From an uncultured Bacillota bacterium (GTDB lineage Bacteria > Bacillota_I > Bacilli_A > RFN20 > CAG-826): a stretch of 23,345 nt of DNA. Where the stretch lies: contig CASFWS010000007.1 of assembly GCA_949298295.1 (NCBI GenBank), positions 1 to 23,345 of the forward strand, in the 5' to 3' direction. Positions 16,056 through 22,939 of the stretch are shown here, in pieces. The translations under genes were made by a program, and so were the position numbers. Below the pieces are notes generated by a model. That model saw nothing but the letters and a program-made list of their open reading frames with translations. It was not told the DNA's origin and did no database searches. Position 1 is the first letter of the stretch. Each line of letters begins with the position of its first letter.

Positions 16056-17249
16056 TTAACGAAGGGTCTCGTAGTACGCCTTGAGGCCTTTCCGGCCTTC
16101 CTCGTCCATTTGGAAGTTGACGCGGTAGCCGGGAACGACCGAGAAATGCAGTTGCTTCATCCTTTCGCTTAGATGGGGCACGGCTTCCCCGCTCCAACCG
16201 TAATCGCCGAAGGCCGAACCCTTCTTCCCTTGGGCGACCGTCCAGTAAATGCTCCCGAGGATGTCGTAGAAGAGGCAAATGGCGTCCCCGACGAGGGTCG
16301 GCGAACCAAGGAGAACGATGCCAGAAGCATAGATCGACTTGATGATTTCCGGCTTGATAGTCCCGTAATTGAGGGCATCGATCTCGTAGAAGGCGACTTC
16401 CTTCCCGTCTTCCTCGAAACGCTTCTTCAGGTAGAGGGCCATCTCGCGCGTGTAGCCGTAGGCGGTCGCGTAGACGATGGTCACCTTGTTCATGTCGTTA
16501 TGGGGAACAAGGGGCAGGGAAAGCTCGCGATAGAGCTCGATTTGGTCATGGACCTTCTCGTCGATGACGCAGCCGTGGCCCGGGCAGATCATGTCGATGT
16601 CGAGCTTTTCGACCCGATCGCAAGCTTGAAGGACGTAGTTTGCAAAAGGCCCCATGATGTTGTTGAAGTAGTACTCGAGGGCCGTCCGGTAGCCTTGCTT
16701 GTCTTTCTCTAAGGTGAGGAGGATGGCATCCGAGGCAAAATGGGCACCGAAGGCATCGCAGCTCACGAGAACCTTAAGCTCCTTGATGTAAGTGAACATG
16801 ACGTCCGGCCAATGGAGAAGGAGCCCGCTCACGGATTGGAAGGTGTACCCGCCAAAGGAGAAGGTGCCATTGGGAACCATCTGAATTTTCTTGAACGGCT
16901 TCCGGATGATCTTCTCGAGGTTGTTGAGAGCAGCAAAGGATGCGACGACAGTAATGTCGGGATTCTTTTCCAAAAGGGAAGCGATGGCGCCGCTATGGTC
17001 GGGCTCGGTGTGGGTTACGAAAATGTATTTGATTTCATCGAAGCTGACGAGCGAGGAAAGATGGTCGAGGTATTCGTCCTTGAAGGAAAGCTTGGCGGCT
17101 TCGAAGACGATCGCCCCCTCCTTCGTCTTGAGAAGGTAGCTGTTGTAGCTCGTGCCGTAATCGGTCCGCACCGCCACGTCGAAGACCTTGAGAGCGTGGT
17201 CGATGACGCCGACGTAATAGAGGTTTTTCTTAAGTTCGAGACTCTTCAT
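16056..17249 (-). CDS. fprA: Flavodiiron protein (FprA-type A-type flavoprotein)
   Basis: The 397-residue protein has an N-terminal metallo-beta-lactamase-like domain with the complete diiron site: H80, E82 and D84 in THTEPDHSG, H146 in LLLHWPD, D165 in SCDAFGAHF and H225 in CPGHG. A flavodoxin domain follows from about residue 252, with the FMN-binding loop YATAYGYT. Flavodiiron proteins reduce O2 to water and/or NO to N2O in anaerobes, using electrons from rubredoxin or a similar carrier. No rubredoxin domain is fused, so the donor is encoded elsewhere. The start has AAGGA six bases upstream and its own near-consensus promoter. The gene is a single transcription unit ending at the shared terminator. 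Confidence 0.95.
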   Translation of the reverse strand: MKSLELKKNLYYVGVIDHALKVFDVAVRTDYGTSYNSYLLKTKEGAIVFEAAKLSFKDEYLDHLSSLVSFDEIKYIFVTHTEPDHSGAIASLLEKNPDITVVASFAALNNLEKIIRKPFKKIQMVPNGTFSFGGYTFQSVSGLLLHWPDVMFTYIKELKVLVSCDAFGAHFASDAILLTLEKDKQGYRTALEYYFNNIMGPFANYVLQACDRVEKLDIDMICPGHGCVIDEKVHDQIELYRELSLPLVPHNDMNKVTIVYATAYGYTREMALYLKKRFEEDGKEVAFYEIDALNYGTIKPEIIKSIYASGIVLLGSPTLVGDAICLFYDILGSIYWTVAQGKKGSAFGDYGWSGEAVPHLSERMKQLHFSVVPGYRVNFQMDEEGRKGLKAYYETLR

Positions 17250-17280
17250 GGAATTTCCTTATTTCTCCTTGCCAAAGGGG

Positions 17281-17309
17281 ATTATAAAAGGCTAAGGGGC
17301 CGATGTCTT
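17281..17309 (-). promoter_or_regulatory. Promoter of the flavodiiron protein gene
   Basis: AAGACA (17304-17309) and a perfect TATAAT (17281-17286) are 17 bases apart on the minus strand. The leader is about 25 bases and contains two Shine-Dalgarno-like runs, AAGGAG and, closer to the ATG, AAGGA. Confidence 0.75.
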
Positions 17310-17319
17310 AAAAGACGAT

Positions 17320-17343
17320 AAAAAACCGGGCCCAGAGGCCCGG
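17320..17343 (-). terminator. Intrinsic terminator of hsp20
   Basis: On the minus strand CCGGGCC and GGCCCGG form a perfect seven-base-pair stem with a four-base loop, followed by six T. It lies 16 bases after the hsp20 stop and just upstream of the fprA promoter. Confidence 0.9.
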
Positions 17344-17359
17344 TAGGCTGCTTCGTGCC

Positions 17360-17791
17360 TTACTTGATGGCAATCCGACGGCCGTTTTCGATCGGCTTCT
17401 CGACCTTTTTCGGAACGAGGATGTGGAGGACGCCGTTGTTGAAGGAAGCCTCGATTTTCTCCTCATCGACACTACCAAGGTAGTAGCTGCGGCTCGAGAC
17501 GCCGGAGAAGCGCTCCCGATGGACGAAGTTCTTCCTCTTCTCGCCGCTATCGAAATTGCGGTTGGCCTTGGCCTTGATGGTCAGATAGCCATCGTCGAGG
17601 GTTACCGAGATGTCGTCCTTGCTGATTCCAGGAAGGTCGACGTCAAGTTCGTAATCGTTCTCGCTTTCGGTCACGTCGGTCCTCATCTCGAGGCCCCGCG
17701 CCACATGGCTATCGCGGATCACGTCCGGGGTAAAGAAGTCGAACAGCGGGTCGAAGAAGCCCTCCGTGTAGTTGGTCAATTCATTCTTCAT
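17360..17791 (-). CDS. Small heat shock protein, Hsp20/alpha-crystallin family
   Basis: The 143-residue protein is a typical bacterial small heat shock chaperone that holds unfolding proteins in oligomers until Hsp70/ClpB can refold them. A Phe-rich N-terminal arm (EGFFDPLFDFF) leads to an alpha-crystallin domain (about 35-130), starting MRTDVTESENDYELDVDLPG and including the conserved NGVLHI. The C-terminus RRIAIK carries the I-x-I motif used for oligomer contacts. The start has a perfect AGGAGG (17800-17805) eight bases upstream. The promoter region holds two CIRCE operators, so HrcA repression with heat induction is predicted. It is monocistronic, with its own promoter and terminator. Confidence 0.95.
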   Translation of the reverse strand: MKNELTNYTEGFFDPLFDFFTPDVIRDSHVARGLEMRTDVTESENDYELDVDLPGISKDDISVTLDDGYLTIKAKANRNFDSGEKRKNFVHRERFSGVSSRSYYLGSVDEEKIEASFNNGVLHILVPKKVEKPIENGRRIAIK

Positions 17792-17803
17792 AAGTCTTGC
17801 CTC

Positions 17804-17830
17804 CTAGCACTCTTCCTTTCCGAGTGCTGA
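17804..17830. promoter_or_regulatory. CIRCE operator (HrcA site), proximal
   Basis: CTAGCACTC, nine bases, GAGTGCTGA matches the CIRCE consensus TTAGCACTC-N9-GAGTGCTAA at 16 of 18 positions with the exact spacer. It covers the expected transcription start and touches the Shine-Dalgarno of hsp20. Confidence 0.9.
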
Positions 17831-17834
17831 CTAT

Positions 17835-17862
17835 ATGATAACCCCCTTTTTAGCACTTGCAA
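17835..17862 (-). promoter_or_regulatory. Promoter of hsp20
   Basis: On the minus strand, TTGCAA (17857-17862) and TATCAT (17835-17840) are 16 bases apart. The -35 box lies inside the distal CIRCE and the predicted start inside the proximal one, so HrcA binding would occlude polymerase. Confidence 0.6.
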
Positions 17863-17876
17863 GCCTAAAGTGCCAA
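17850..17876. promoter_or_regulatory. Second CIRCE-like operator, distal
   Basis: TTAGCACTT, nine bases, AAGTGCCAA matches the consensus at 15 of 18 positions, and its arms are palindromic at eight of nine. It is centred 46 bases upstream of the first operator. Confidence 0.75.
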
Positions 17877-17981
17877 GATGCGAAAATTAGTTCGTTTTAT
17901 TCGATAACGCCTGAACTTTTTATTACTGAAAAGTAGATACTTAGCCTTCATTGGCTTGATCGAAGATACCAAAGAGGCTAT

Positions 17982-18410
17982 TCAAAGGAGCAAAAGGTCG
18001 GCAACCGCGGCTCCGAGAAAACCTTTCAGATCGTTGGGCGAAAGACCGACTTGCAAGCCGCGCCGCCCGCCCGAAACGAAGATCGTCGGGAAAAGGAAAG
18101 CCGTCTCGTCCATGTAGCAGGGCATCCTTTTCTTCAGGCCGATGGGGCTACAACCCCCGTGGACGTACCCAGTTAAGGGAAGTAGTTCCTTTTGGGGGAT
18201 GAGCTTAATCCATTTCGAACCGGTCGCCCGAGCCGCCTTCTTGAGGTCAAGTTCCCGATCGACCGGCACTTCGAAGATGAAATGCTCACGGACTTCGTTT
18301 GCAACCGCAAGCCCGTCGACGGCCTCCGGATCGTAGATGCGGACTTCGTGGGGGATGCCCGCCCCGGTAAGGAGACGGATGGCATTGCTCATAGCTTCCT
18401 TTTTGGCCAT
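17982..18410 (-). CDS. EbsC/YbaK-like Cys-tRNA(Pro) deacylase with internal deletion
   Basis: The ATG at 18410, preceded by GAGGA, gives 142 residues. A longer reading frame extends upstream only through the neighbouring gene and terminator and is rejected. The C-terminal two thirds match the EbsC/YbaK branch well: VPVDRELDLKKAA, KELLPLTGYVHGGCSPIG and FVSGGRRGLQV. These proteins deacylate mischarged Cys-tRNA(Pro). Oddly, GLAVANEV is followed directly by REHFIFEVPVD. Relatives have about 18-20 more residues here, including the VFKTLV strand with the conserved lysine that is important in YbaK. The frame is preserved across the gap. The protein may be inactive or altered, or the deletion may be an assembly artefact. 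Downstream (17877-17981) is AT-rich with only a weak imperfect hairpin. Confidence 0.8.
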   Translation of the reverse strand: MAKKEAMSNAIRLLTGAGIPHEVRIYDPEAVDGLAVANEVREHFIFEVPVDRELDLKKAARATGSKWIKLIPQKELLPLTGYVHGGCSPIGLKKRMPCYMDETAFLFPTIFVSGGRRGLQVGLSPNDLKGFLGAAVADLLLL

Positions 18411-18425
18411 GACTATCCTCGGTAG

Positions 18426-18449
18426 AAAAAAGGGGCGGTCGCCCGCCCC
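18426..18449 (-). terminator. Intrinsic terminator after the 159-residue membrane protein gene
   Basis: GGGGCGG and CCGCCCC form a perfect seven-base-pair stem with a GCGA loop followed by six T on the minus strand. It ends 15 bases before the EbsC-like start codon. Confidence 0.9.
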
Positions 18450-18466
18450 GCTGCTCGAAAAGGCAA

Positions 18467-18946
18467 TCAGTTCTTCTTCCGCCCAAAGAGGCCGATGGCC
18501 CCCATGGCGAGGGAGAGAACGGCAGAGACGGCAACGGCCGCCCCGGCGGCGATGACGCCCCACATCATCTCATAGGTCGTCCCCGGGATGACGTTCGGGG
18601 CAATGCTCGGAGTAAGGAAGGTAATGACCGCCGTGACGGCCGCCATGATCCCGGCAAGGAGATGGAGGAAGCCGGCAAAGCGATGGCTCCGGCCAAAGGA
18701 GAAGACGACGGCGAGAAGTTGGAAGGCCGAGGCGATGACCAGAAGGACGAAGCTGGCGACGAAAGTGCCGGTCGACTCCAAAGCCCCGAAGGCCAGGTTC
18801 CCGAAGACGAAGTCGTAGATCGTCGCGTAGTTGGCCGCAGTCCCGGCATAGACGGCCGGGGCGGCAAAGAAACCGAAGCCGGCGCCGGCCCCGATGAGAA
18901 GGGCCAAGATGCCGAGCAATCCGTACACGTTGTTTGCTTTTTTCAT
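18467..18946 (-). CDS. Four-helix membrane protein of unknown function
   Basis: The 159-residue protein is not recognised. It has four hydrophobic stretches (about 8-32, 60-82, 90-112 and 128-152), a short basic start (MKKANN) and a basic end (FGRKKN), which places both termini in the cytoplasm. Ala and Gly are abundant, and the loop between helices 3 and 4 (TPSIAPNVIPGTTYEM) is probably outside. No catalytic or binding motif is apparent. GAGGA lies seven bases before the ATG, and a promoter sits in the short gap to the M6 protease gene. With a terminator just after its stop, it appears to be monocistronic. Confidence 0.75.
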   Translation of the reverse strand: MKKANNVYGLLGILALLIGAGAGFGFFAAPAVYAGTAANYATIYDFVFGNLAFGALESTGTFVASFVLLVIASAFQLLAVVFSFGRSHRFAGFLHLLAGIMAAVTAVITFLTPSIAPNVIPGTTYEMMWGVIAAGAAVAVSAVLSLAMGAIGLFGRKKN

Positions 18947-18973
18947 GCTGTAATCCTCGTTCAGACGGCTAAT

Positions 18974-19002
18974 AGTTTACTTTCGCGAATACCAACATGC
19001 AA
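18974..19002 (-). promoter_or_regulatory. Promoter of the 159-residue membrane protein gene
   Basis: TTGCAT (18997-19002) and TAAACT (18974-18979) are separated by 17 bases on the minus strand, each matching consensus at four positions. The leader would be about 20 bases and carry the GAGGA ribosome site. Confidence 0.45.
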
Positions 19003-19018
19003 TAACGCGTTCGCGCGC

Positions 19019-20584
19019 TCACGCACGAGTAAAGGCAATCGTCGCCTCGGAACCGTCGCTAGCAAGGTCGGTAACCTGGAAGGCATAGGCGAAGCCGGTC
19101 CCGTCGTTGGAAAGGGAGCTTTCCCCTTGCCGCCCGTTCGGGAACTGCTCCCGGATGCCGCTATCTTGGTAATCAATACTCTCGCCCTCTTTGAAGAGAC
19201 AATCCGAAACCCCGTTGAGCAAGGTCCCGCCGAAGCCTTGGGCCAAGCTCGCGCAGACGTTTTCCGTCTCGAAGGAGACCCCGACCCGGGAAGGGGCGAT
19301 AAGGCTGATTTGGCGGAAGGAGGATTCGGCCTCCGCGAGGCTGGAGACGGTATTGCTCGCCTCCATGTAGCAGCCTTCGCTCGGGATGTAATTCACGTAA
19401 TCGTAGAGGTAGTATTGCCCGTTTTGATAAACAAGCCGGCGAAGCCTCCCGTCGACGTGATAGACCCGGATGCCCGGCTCGGAAAACCCTTGGAAGCCGT
19501 TCCCTGGATACGGGGAAAGGGAATCCTGCTCATTGAGGCCGGTCGGGGCATAAAGCTCGAGGAGAAGGTATTCCCCGAAACTCGATCCCTGGTAGCCGTC
19601 GTTGGTCGGGATAAGGACGGCGTCCCCGGTCTCGGCGAGGTTACCGATGGTAATCGAACCCTCCTTATTGACGACGTAGGGAGAGATCCAGCCAAGGGCA
19701 AACTTCGAATAGGCGCAGTGGTCGATGACATTCGCGTCCATCATGTCGATATAGCCGGTCGGGGAGGTGTTCCCTTCGGTGTCGTAATAGTCGTTGAGCC
19801 CAAGCAGGTGGCCGGTTTCGTGGACGAAAGTATGGGCGTCCACCGCACTCTCCCCATATCCTTCGTAAAGGAAACGGTAGGAAGCCCAGCTATAGGCATA
19901 GCCGACGGGCCGATAGGGGTCGTAATCGCCGGCAGCTTCGTAATCCCAATAGGTGAAGGCCCATTGGATGCTCGATCCGCCCTCAGAATCGTAAGGGGCA
20001 CTATAGACCATCCAGACGGCATCGAGAAAGCCGTCGCCGTTGCCGTCGAAATCGCGCAGGGAAGAACCCGATTCGTCGCGGTAAGCCTCGACGGCCCTCC
20101 GCATTAGATAGCTGACGCCCTCGGCTGAGGAAGCGGAGACGTTATCCCTCTCGATTTCCTCGAGGGTCAACCCGCATTCGTACCATGGGGCGATCGTCGC
20201 GTGGAAGGAAAGGGCCCCGTAACTCGACGTCTCATAGAAACTCGATACCGACTCCCAGCCCGTCTCGCCGCTTGTTCCGTTGAAGGCGGCCTCGAGGTCG
20301 CGGGAAATCGCGCTTTCCTCGCTCGAGGAAAGCTCGTAGCCCTTTATCTCGATTGGGAGGACAAGGATGTTCACCTCGCCTTCCGACGGGGTCGGGACAA
20401 TGCCGGTGTTCAGCGAATAATCCTCCATCGAAATGGTATTCGCCGCCTTCCCGTAATTGCCGTCGGGCAAGCTCAGGATGTAGTCGTTGCTGCTTCCGCC
20501 GATGAGGTCGAAAATCGTCAAAGAGCATGAAGAAAGGGCGAGAGTTCCCGCCCCAAGAAGGAAAACCAAAAGCCTTTTATTCAT
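19019..20584 (-). CDS. Lipoprotein M6-type zinc metalloprotease
   Basis: The ATG at 20584 gives 521 residues; it overlaps the upstream gene by eight bases. The signal peptide ends in a lipobox LSSC with lipidated Cys20, so the enzyme should be tethered outside the cell. The zinc site HETGHLLGLND (H255, E256, H259, D265) is of the HExxHxxGxxD kind. It is followed by a Met-turn-like segment YIDMMDANVIDHC and FALGW, as in M6 (immune inhibitor A-like) proteases. Upstream of it, DFDGNGDGFLD (178-188) reads as an EF-hand-like calcium loop. The C-terminal 200 residues are beta-rich and probably bind substrate. Its position behind oligopeptide transporter genes suggests it makes peptides for import. 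The substrate is unknown; host protein degradation is possible but not shown. Confidence 0.88.
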   Translation of the reverse strand: MNKRLLVFLLGAGTLALSSCSLTIFDLIGGSSNDYILSLPDGNYGKAANTISMEDYSLNTGIVPTPSEGEVNILVLPIEIKGYELSSSEESAISRDLEAAFNGTSGETGWESVSSFYETSSYGALSFHATIAPWYECGLTLEEIERDNVSASSAEGVSYLMRRAVEAYRDESGSSLRDFDGNGDGFLDAVWMVYSAPYDSEGGSSIQWAFTYWDYEAAGDYDPYRPVGYAYSWASYRFLYEGYGESAVDAHTFVHETGHLLGLNDYYDTEGNTSPTGYIDMMDANVIDHCAYSKFALGWISPYVVNKEGSITIGNLAETGDAVLIPTNDGYQGSSFGEYLLLELYAPTGLNEQDSLSPYPGNGFQGFSEPGIRVYHVDGRLRRLVYQNGQYYLYDYVNYIPSEGCYMEASNTVSSLAEAESSFRQISLIAPSRVGVSFETENVCASLAQGFGGTLLNGVSDCLFKEGESIDYQDSGIREQFPNGRQGESSLSNDGTGFAYAFQVTDLASDGSEATIAFTRA

Positions 20585-21302
20585 GGCTCTTGGCTTCGTT
20601 TTCGCCGTCATCGTCCTCGACGATGTTCCCGAGCTCGTCGACCATGATCGGGTGAGGGTCGTAGTCGGAGGTCATCCCGACATAGCTGGCAAGGCAGAAG
20701 GAAATAAGAAGTAAGAAGCCGGTCATGAAGCCGTCCCAGAAGATGGCATCGCCGAAATGGGCGAAGGCTTCGAGGATCTGGTAAGAGAAGAAGGCCGCGA
20801 TGACCATGAAGGCAATGTTGAGGCCGAGAACGGTCTTCATGAGCCAGCTCCCGCTTCCGTCGACGGCTTTCTTCACGAAGTAGCCGGCGCTCCAGAAGGA
20901 GAAGAGAGCATTGAGGGCAAAGAAGGTCGCGCTCGCCGTATCGAGCCCGGCCCCGAAACGGTAGATGCTCTGCCCGAGGGCATAGCCGCCGTTAACAAGG
21001 GAAATGAGAACAGTAGCCAAGACGTGGGAGGAATTTTGCCGCCAGATAAGGTCGGCGCCAAGGAAAAGGAAGAGGAAGCAATTGATCCACCCGAAGACCA
21101 AGGTCAAAAGGTGCTCCGTCCCCGTTTCATCGGCCACGGCCAGGGTCCCGAAGTGGGTGGCCGTGCAGAAAATGCAATAGGCTAGGTAAGCGGCAAAGGC
21201 GAGAAGGGAGACAATGGACACGGCGCTAAGGCGGGGCCGGTAACTCTTCCCGCGCACCTTGATGGTCAAGGCGTCTCCGACTTGCTTGAAGAAGGTATTC
21301 AT
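20577..21302 (-). CDS. Membrane protein of unknown function, about six helices
   Basis: The 241-residue protein has about six hydrophobic segments (roughly 28-52, 64-85, 92-112, 120-143, 153-175 and 182-205). The cytoplasmic N-terminus of about 25 residues contains basic residues. The C-terminal tail from about 207 is acidic (DYDPHPIMVDELGN, then EDDDGENEAKSHE). I do not recognise the family. Its ATG overlaps the oppF stop as ATGA, and its stop overlaps the protease start by eight bases, so it is translationally tied to both. A role in the peptide uptake/processing operon is therefore possible, but nothing in the sequence shows what it does. Confidence 0.8.
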   Translation of the reverse strand: MNTFFKQVGDALTIKVRGKSYRPRLSAVSIVSLLAFAAYLAYCIFCTATHFGTLAVADETGTEHLLTLVFGWINCFLFLFLGADLIWRQNSSHVLATVLISLVNGGYALGQSIYRFGAGLDTASATFFALNALFSFWSAGYFVKKAVDGSGSWLMKTVLGLNIAFMVIAAFFSYQILEAFAHFGDAIFWDGFMTGFLLLISFCLASYVGMTSDYDPHPIMVDELGNIVEDDDGENEAKSHE

Positions 21303-22939
21303 TCCTTTTTGCCTCCTTTCGACGGCGTTTTGCGGGCGTTTTCAGCTTTCTTGCCTTCCGCGGCCTTGTCGTCTTCGGCGATTTCCGCCTTGTAGCGCTC
21401 GACTTCGCTTGGCGAGGCATAGACGAAGTGCCCGGGGAGGATTTCGACCATCGAGGGCGACTCGACGGAGTAGTCGTGAGCCGTCGACGGATCGTAAACC
21501 AAGCGCGTCCGGTTCTTTTCGTAATAGGGGTCCGGCTTCGGGATGGCGCTTAGCAAAGCCTTGGTATAGGGGTGAAGCGGATGGCGGAAGAGCTCGTCGC
21601 TCGTCGCTAGCTCGACGATCGAGCCGAAGTACATGACGGCGATCCGGTCGCAGAAATACTTGACGACCGAAAGGTCATGGGCGATGAAGAGCATCGTAAG
21701 GCCCATGTCCTGCTTGACGTCGTTTAGAAGGTTGAGGATCTGAGCCCGGATCGAGACGTCGAGGGCCGAAATCGGCTCGTCGCAGATAAGGAACTTCGGG
21801 TTCATGACAAGGGCGCGGGCAATGCCGATCCGCTGCCGCTGGCCGCCCGAGAACTCATGGGGATAACGGGAAGCGTAATCGGCCAAGAGACCGACCTTCT
21901 CGAGCATCTCGACGCACTTGGCGTGGTTTTCGGCCTTGTTATGGTGATGTTGGATCTTGAGGCCTTCCTGGATGATGTCCTCGACCGTCATTCGGGGATC
22001 GAGGGAGTCGATCGGGTCCTGGAAGATCATCTGGATGTTGTTGAGAAGCTTCCGGTCGCGGTGCTTGTTGTCGTAGGCAATCCGCTCGATGTACTTCCTT
22101 TGGATCGCGCAGTGGACCTTGAGAGCCTCGCGGAGCTCTTTAATCCTTTCCTCGTAATCTTCTTCGATCCGCTTGATGGTAAAGCTCATTCCGTCCTCGC
22201 CGCCGCTTTCGACGGAGGGGCCGTCGGTTTCCATCGCCTTGATCTTGGCCCGGCATTCTTCCCGGAGGCGCTTGATTTCCTCGTTGGTCCGAATGCGGCT
22301 CCACTTGATTTCCTTGCGGTTCCAGCGGTCGCCGGCCGAAATCCGGTAGCCTTCGTAATAAATCGAGCCCGAGGTAATGTCGTAAAGCCCGATGATCGAG
22401 CGGCCGGTCGTCGTCTTGCCGCAGCCGGATTCCCCGACGAGGCCGAAGCACTCCCCTTCCTTGATGTCGAAGGAGATGTCGTGGACAGCCTTCGTCTTGT
22501 AGTTGCTGCCCATGTCGAAGAACTGCTTCAGGTGGATGACCCGGAGGGCGACCCCTTCCTTGAGCATCTCCGGCTTGTAGGAGACGAAGAAATGCTTGTA
22601 GCGATGAACTTTCTTTTCGAGTTCTCCGCTTACTTCCATGAGCTTGAGGTCAGCTGCCTTGAGGGCGTCGGAAAACTCGGCTTGGGCTTGCTCACGGGCT
22701 TTCCTAGACGCTTCGGGGAGGGCTGAACGGTCCCGTCCGCAGCTCTTCGCGGCCACCTTGAGGAATTCCTTGAGGCGGGCGTTCAAGGCTTCGACGACGG
22801 TCTTCTTTTCTTCCTTGGCGGTAGCAAGCTCGCGGCGGAGGGCTTTGATCTCCTCGCCCAAAGCTGCGTATTCGGCCTTGTCTTTCGCTTCTTCTTCTTC
22901 GAGGCGAGCGAGTTCCTCGCGGTCTTTAGCGAAGTCCAT
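21299..22939 (-). CDS. oppF: Oligopeptide ABC transporter ATP-binding protein OppF with coiled-coil insertions
   Basis: The 546-residue ATPase energises peptide uptake together with OppD. It has Walker A GESGCGKT (169-176), Q-loop Q307 in MIFQDP, signature FSGGQRQ (363-369), Walker B LICDEP (384-389) and the switch H421. The Oppf C-terminal HPLHPYTKALLSAIP motif is also present. Two additions stand out: an N-terminal charged coiled coil (about 1-115), and about 95 residues inserted between Walker A and the Q-loop (about 203-298), again Glu/Lys/Arg-rich. Typical OppF is about 310-330 residues. Large inserts at this site are known in mycoplasma OppF. A Lys/Glu-rich tail closes the protein. The start has AGGAGG nine bases upstream inside the oppD end, which it overlaps by 14 bases. 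Confidence 0.95.
   Translation of the reverse strand: MDFAKDREELARLEEEEAKDKAEYAALGEEIKALRRELATAKEEKKTVVEALNARLKEFLKVAAKSCGRDRSALPEASRKAREQAQAEFSDALKAADLKLMEVSGELEKKVHRYKHFFVSYKPEMLKEGVALRVIHLKQFFDMGSNYKTKAVHDISFDIKEGECFGLVGESGCGKTTTGRSIIGLYDITSGSIYYEGYRISAGDRWNRKEIKWSRIRTNEEIKRLREECRAKIKAMETDGPSVESGGEDGMSFTIKRIEEDYEERIKELREALKVHCAIQRKYIERIAYDNKHRDRKLLNNIQMIFQDPIDSLDPRMTVEDIIQEGLKIQHHHNKAENHAKCVEMLEKVGLLADYASRYPHEFSGGQRQRIGIARALVMNPKFLICDEPISALDVSIRAQILNLLNDVKQDMGLTMLFIAHDLSVVKYFCDRIAVMYFGSIVELATSDELFRHPLHPYTKALLSAIPKPDPYYEKNRTRLVYDPSTAHDYSVESPSMVEILPGHFVYASPSEVERYKAEIAEDDKAAEGKKAENARKTPSKGGKKE

Noticed and set aside
17877..17981. AT-rich stretch upstream of hsp20 as a possible origin or regulatory RNA
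   Set aside because: No DnaA boxes, repeats or stable structure seen; only a weak imperfect hairpin after the EbsC-like stop.
18411..18563. 51-residue N-terminal extension of the EbsC-like protein
   Set aside because: It would be translated through the upstream gene and a terminator hairpin; the ATG at 18410 has GAGGA and matches family starts.
19004..19020. GC-rich hairpin just after the M6 protease stop
   Set aside because: Short stem with a wobble pair and no T tract; not supportable as an intrinsic terminator.
18662..20107. 481-codon plus-strand open frame opposite the M6 protease and membrane protein genes
   Set aside because: It is an exact antisense shadow; its translation has no coherent domain or helix pattern, while the minus strand has a lipobox, zinc site and correct start.
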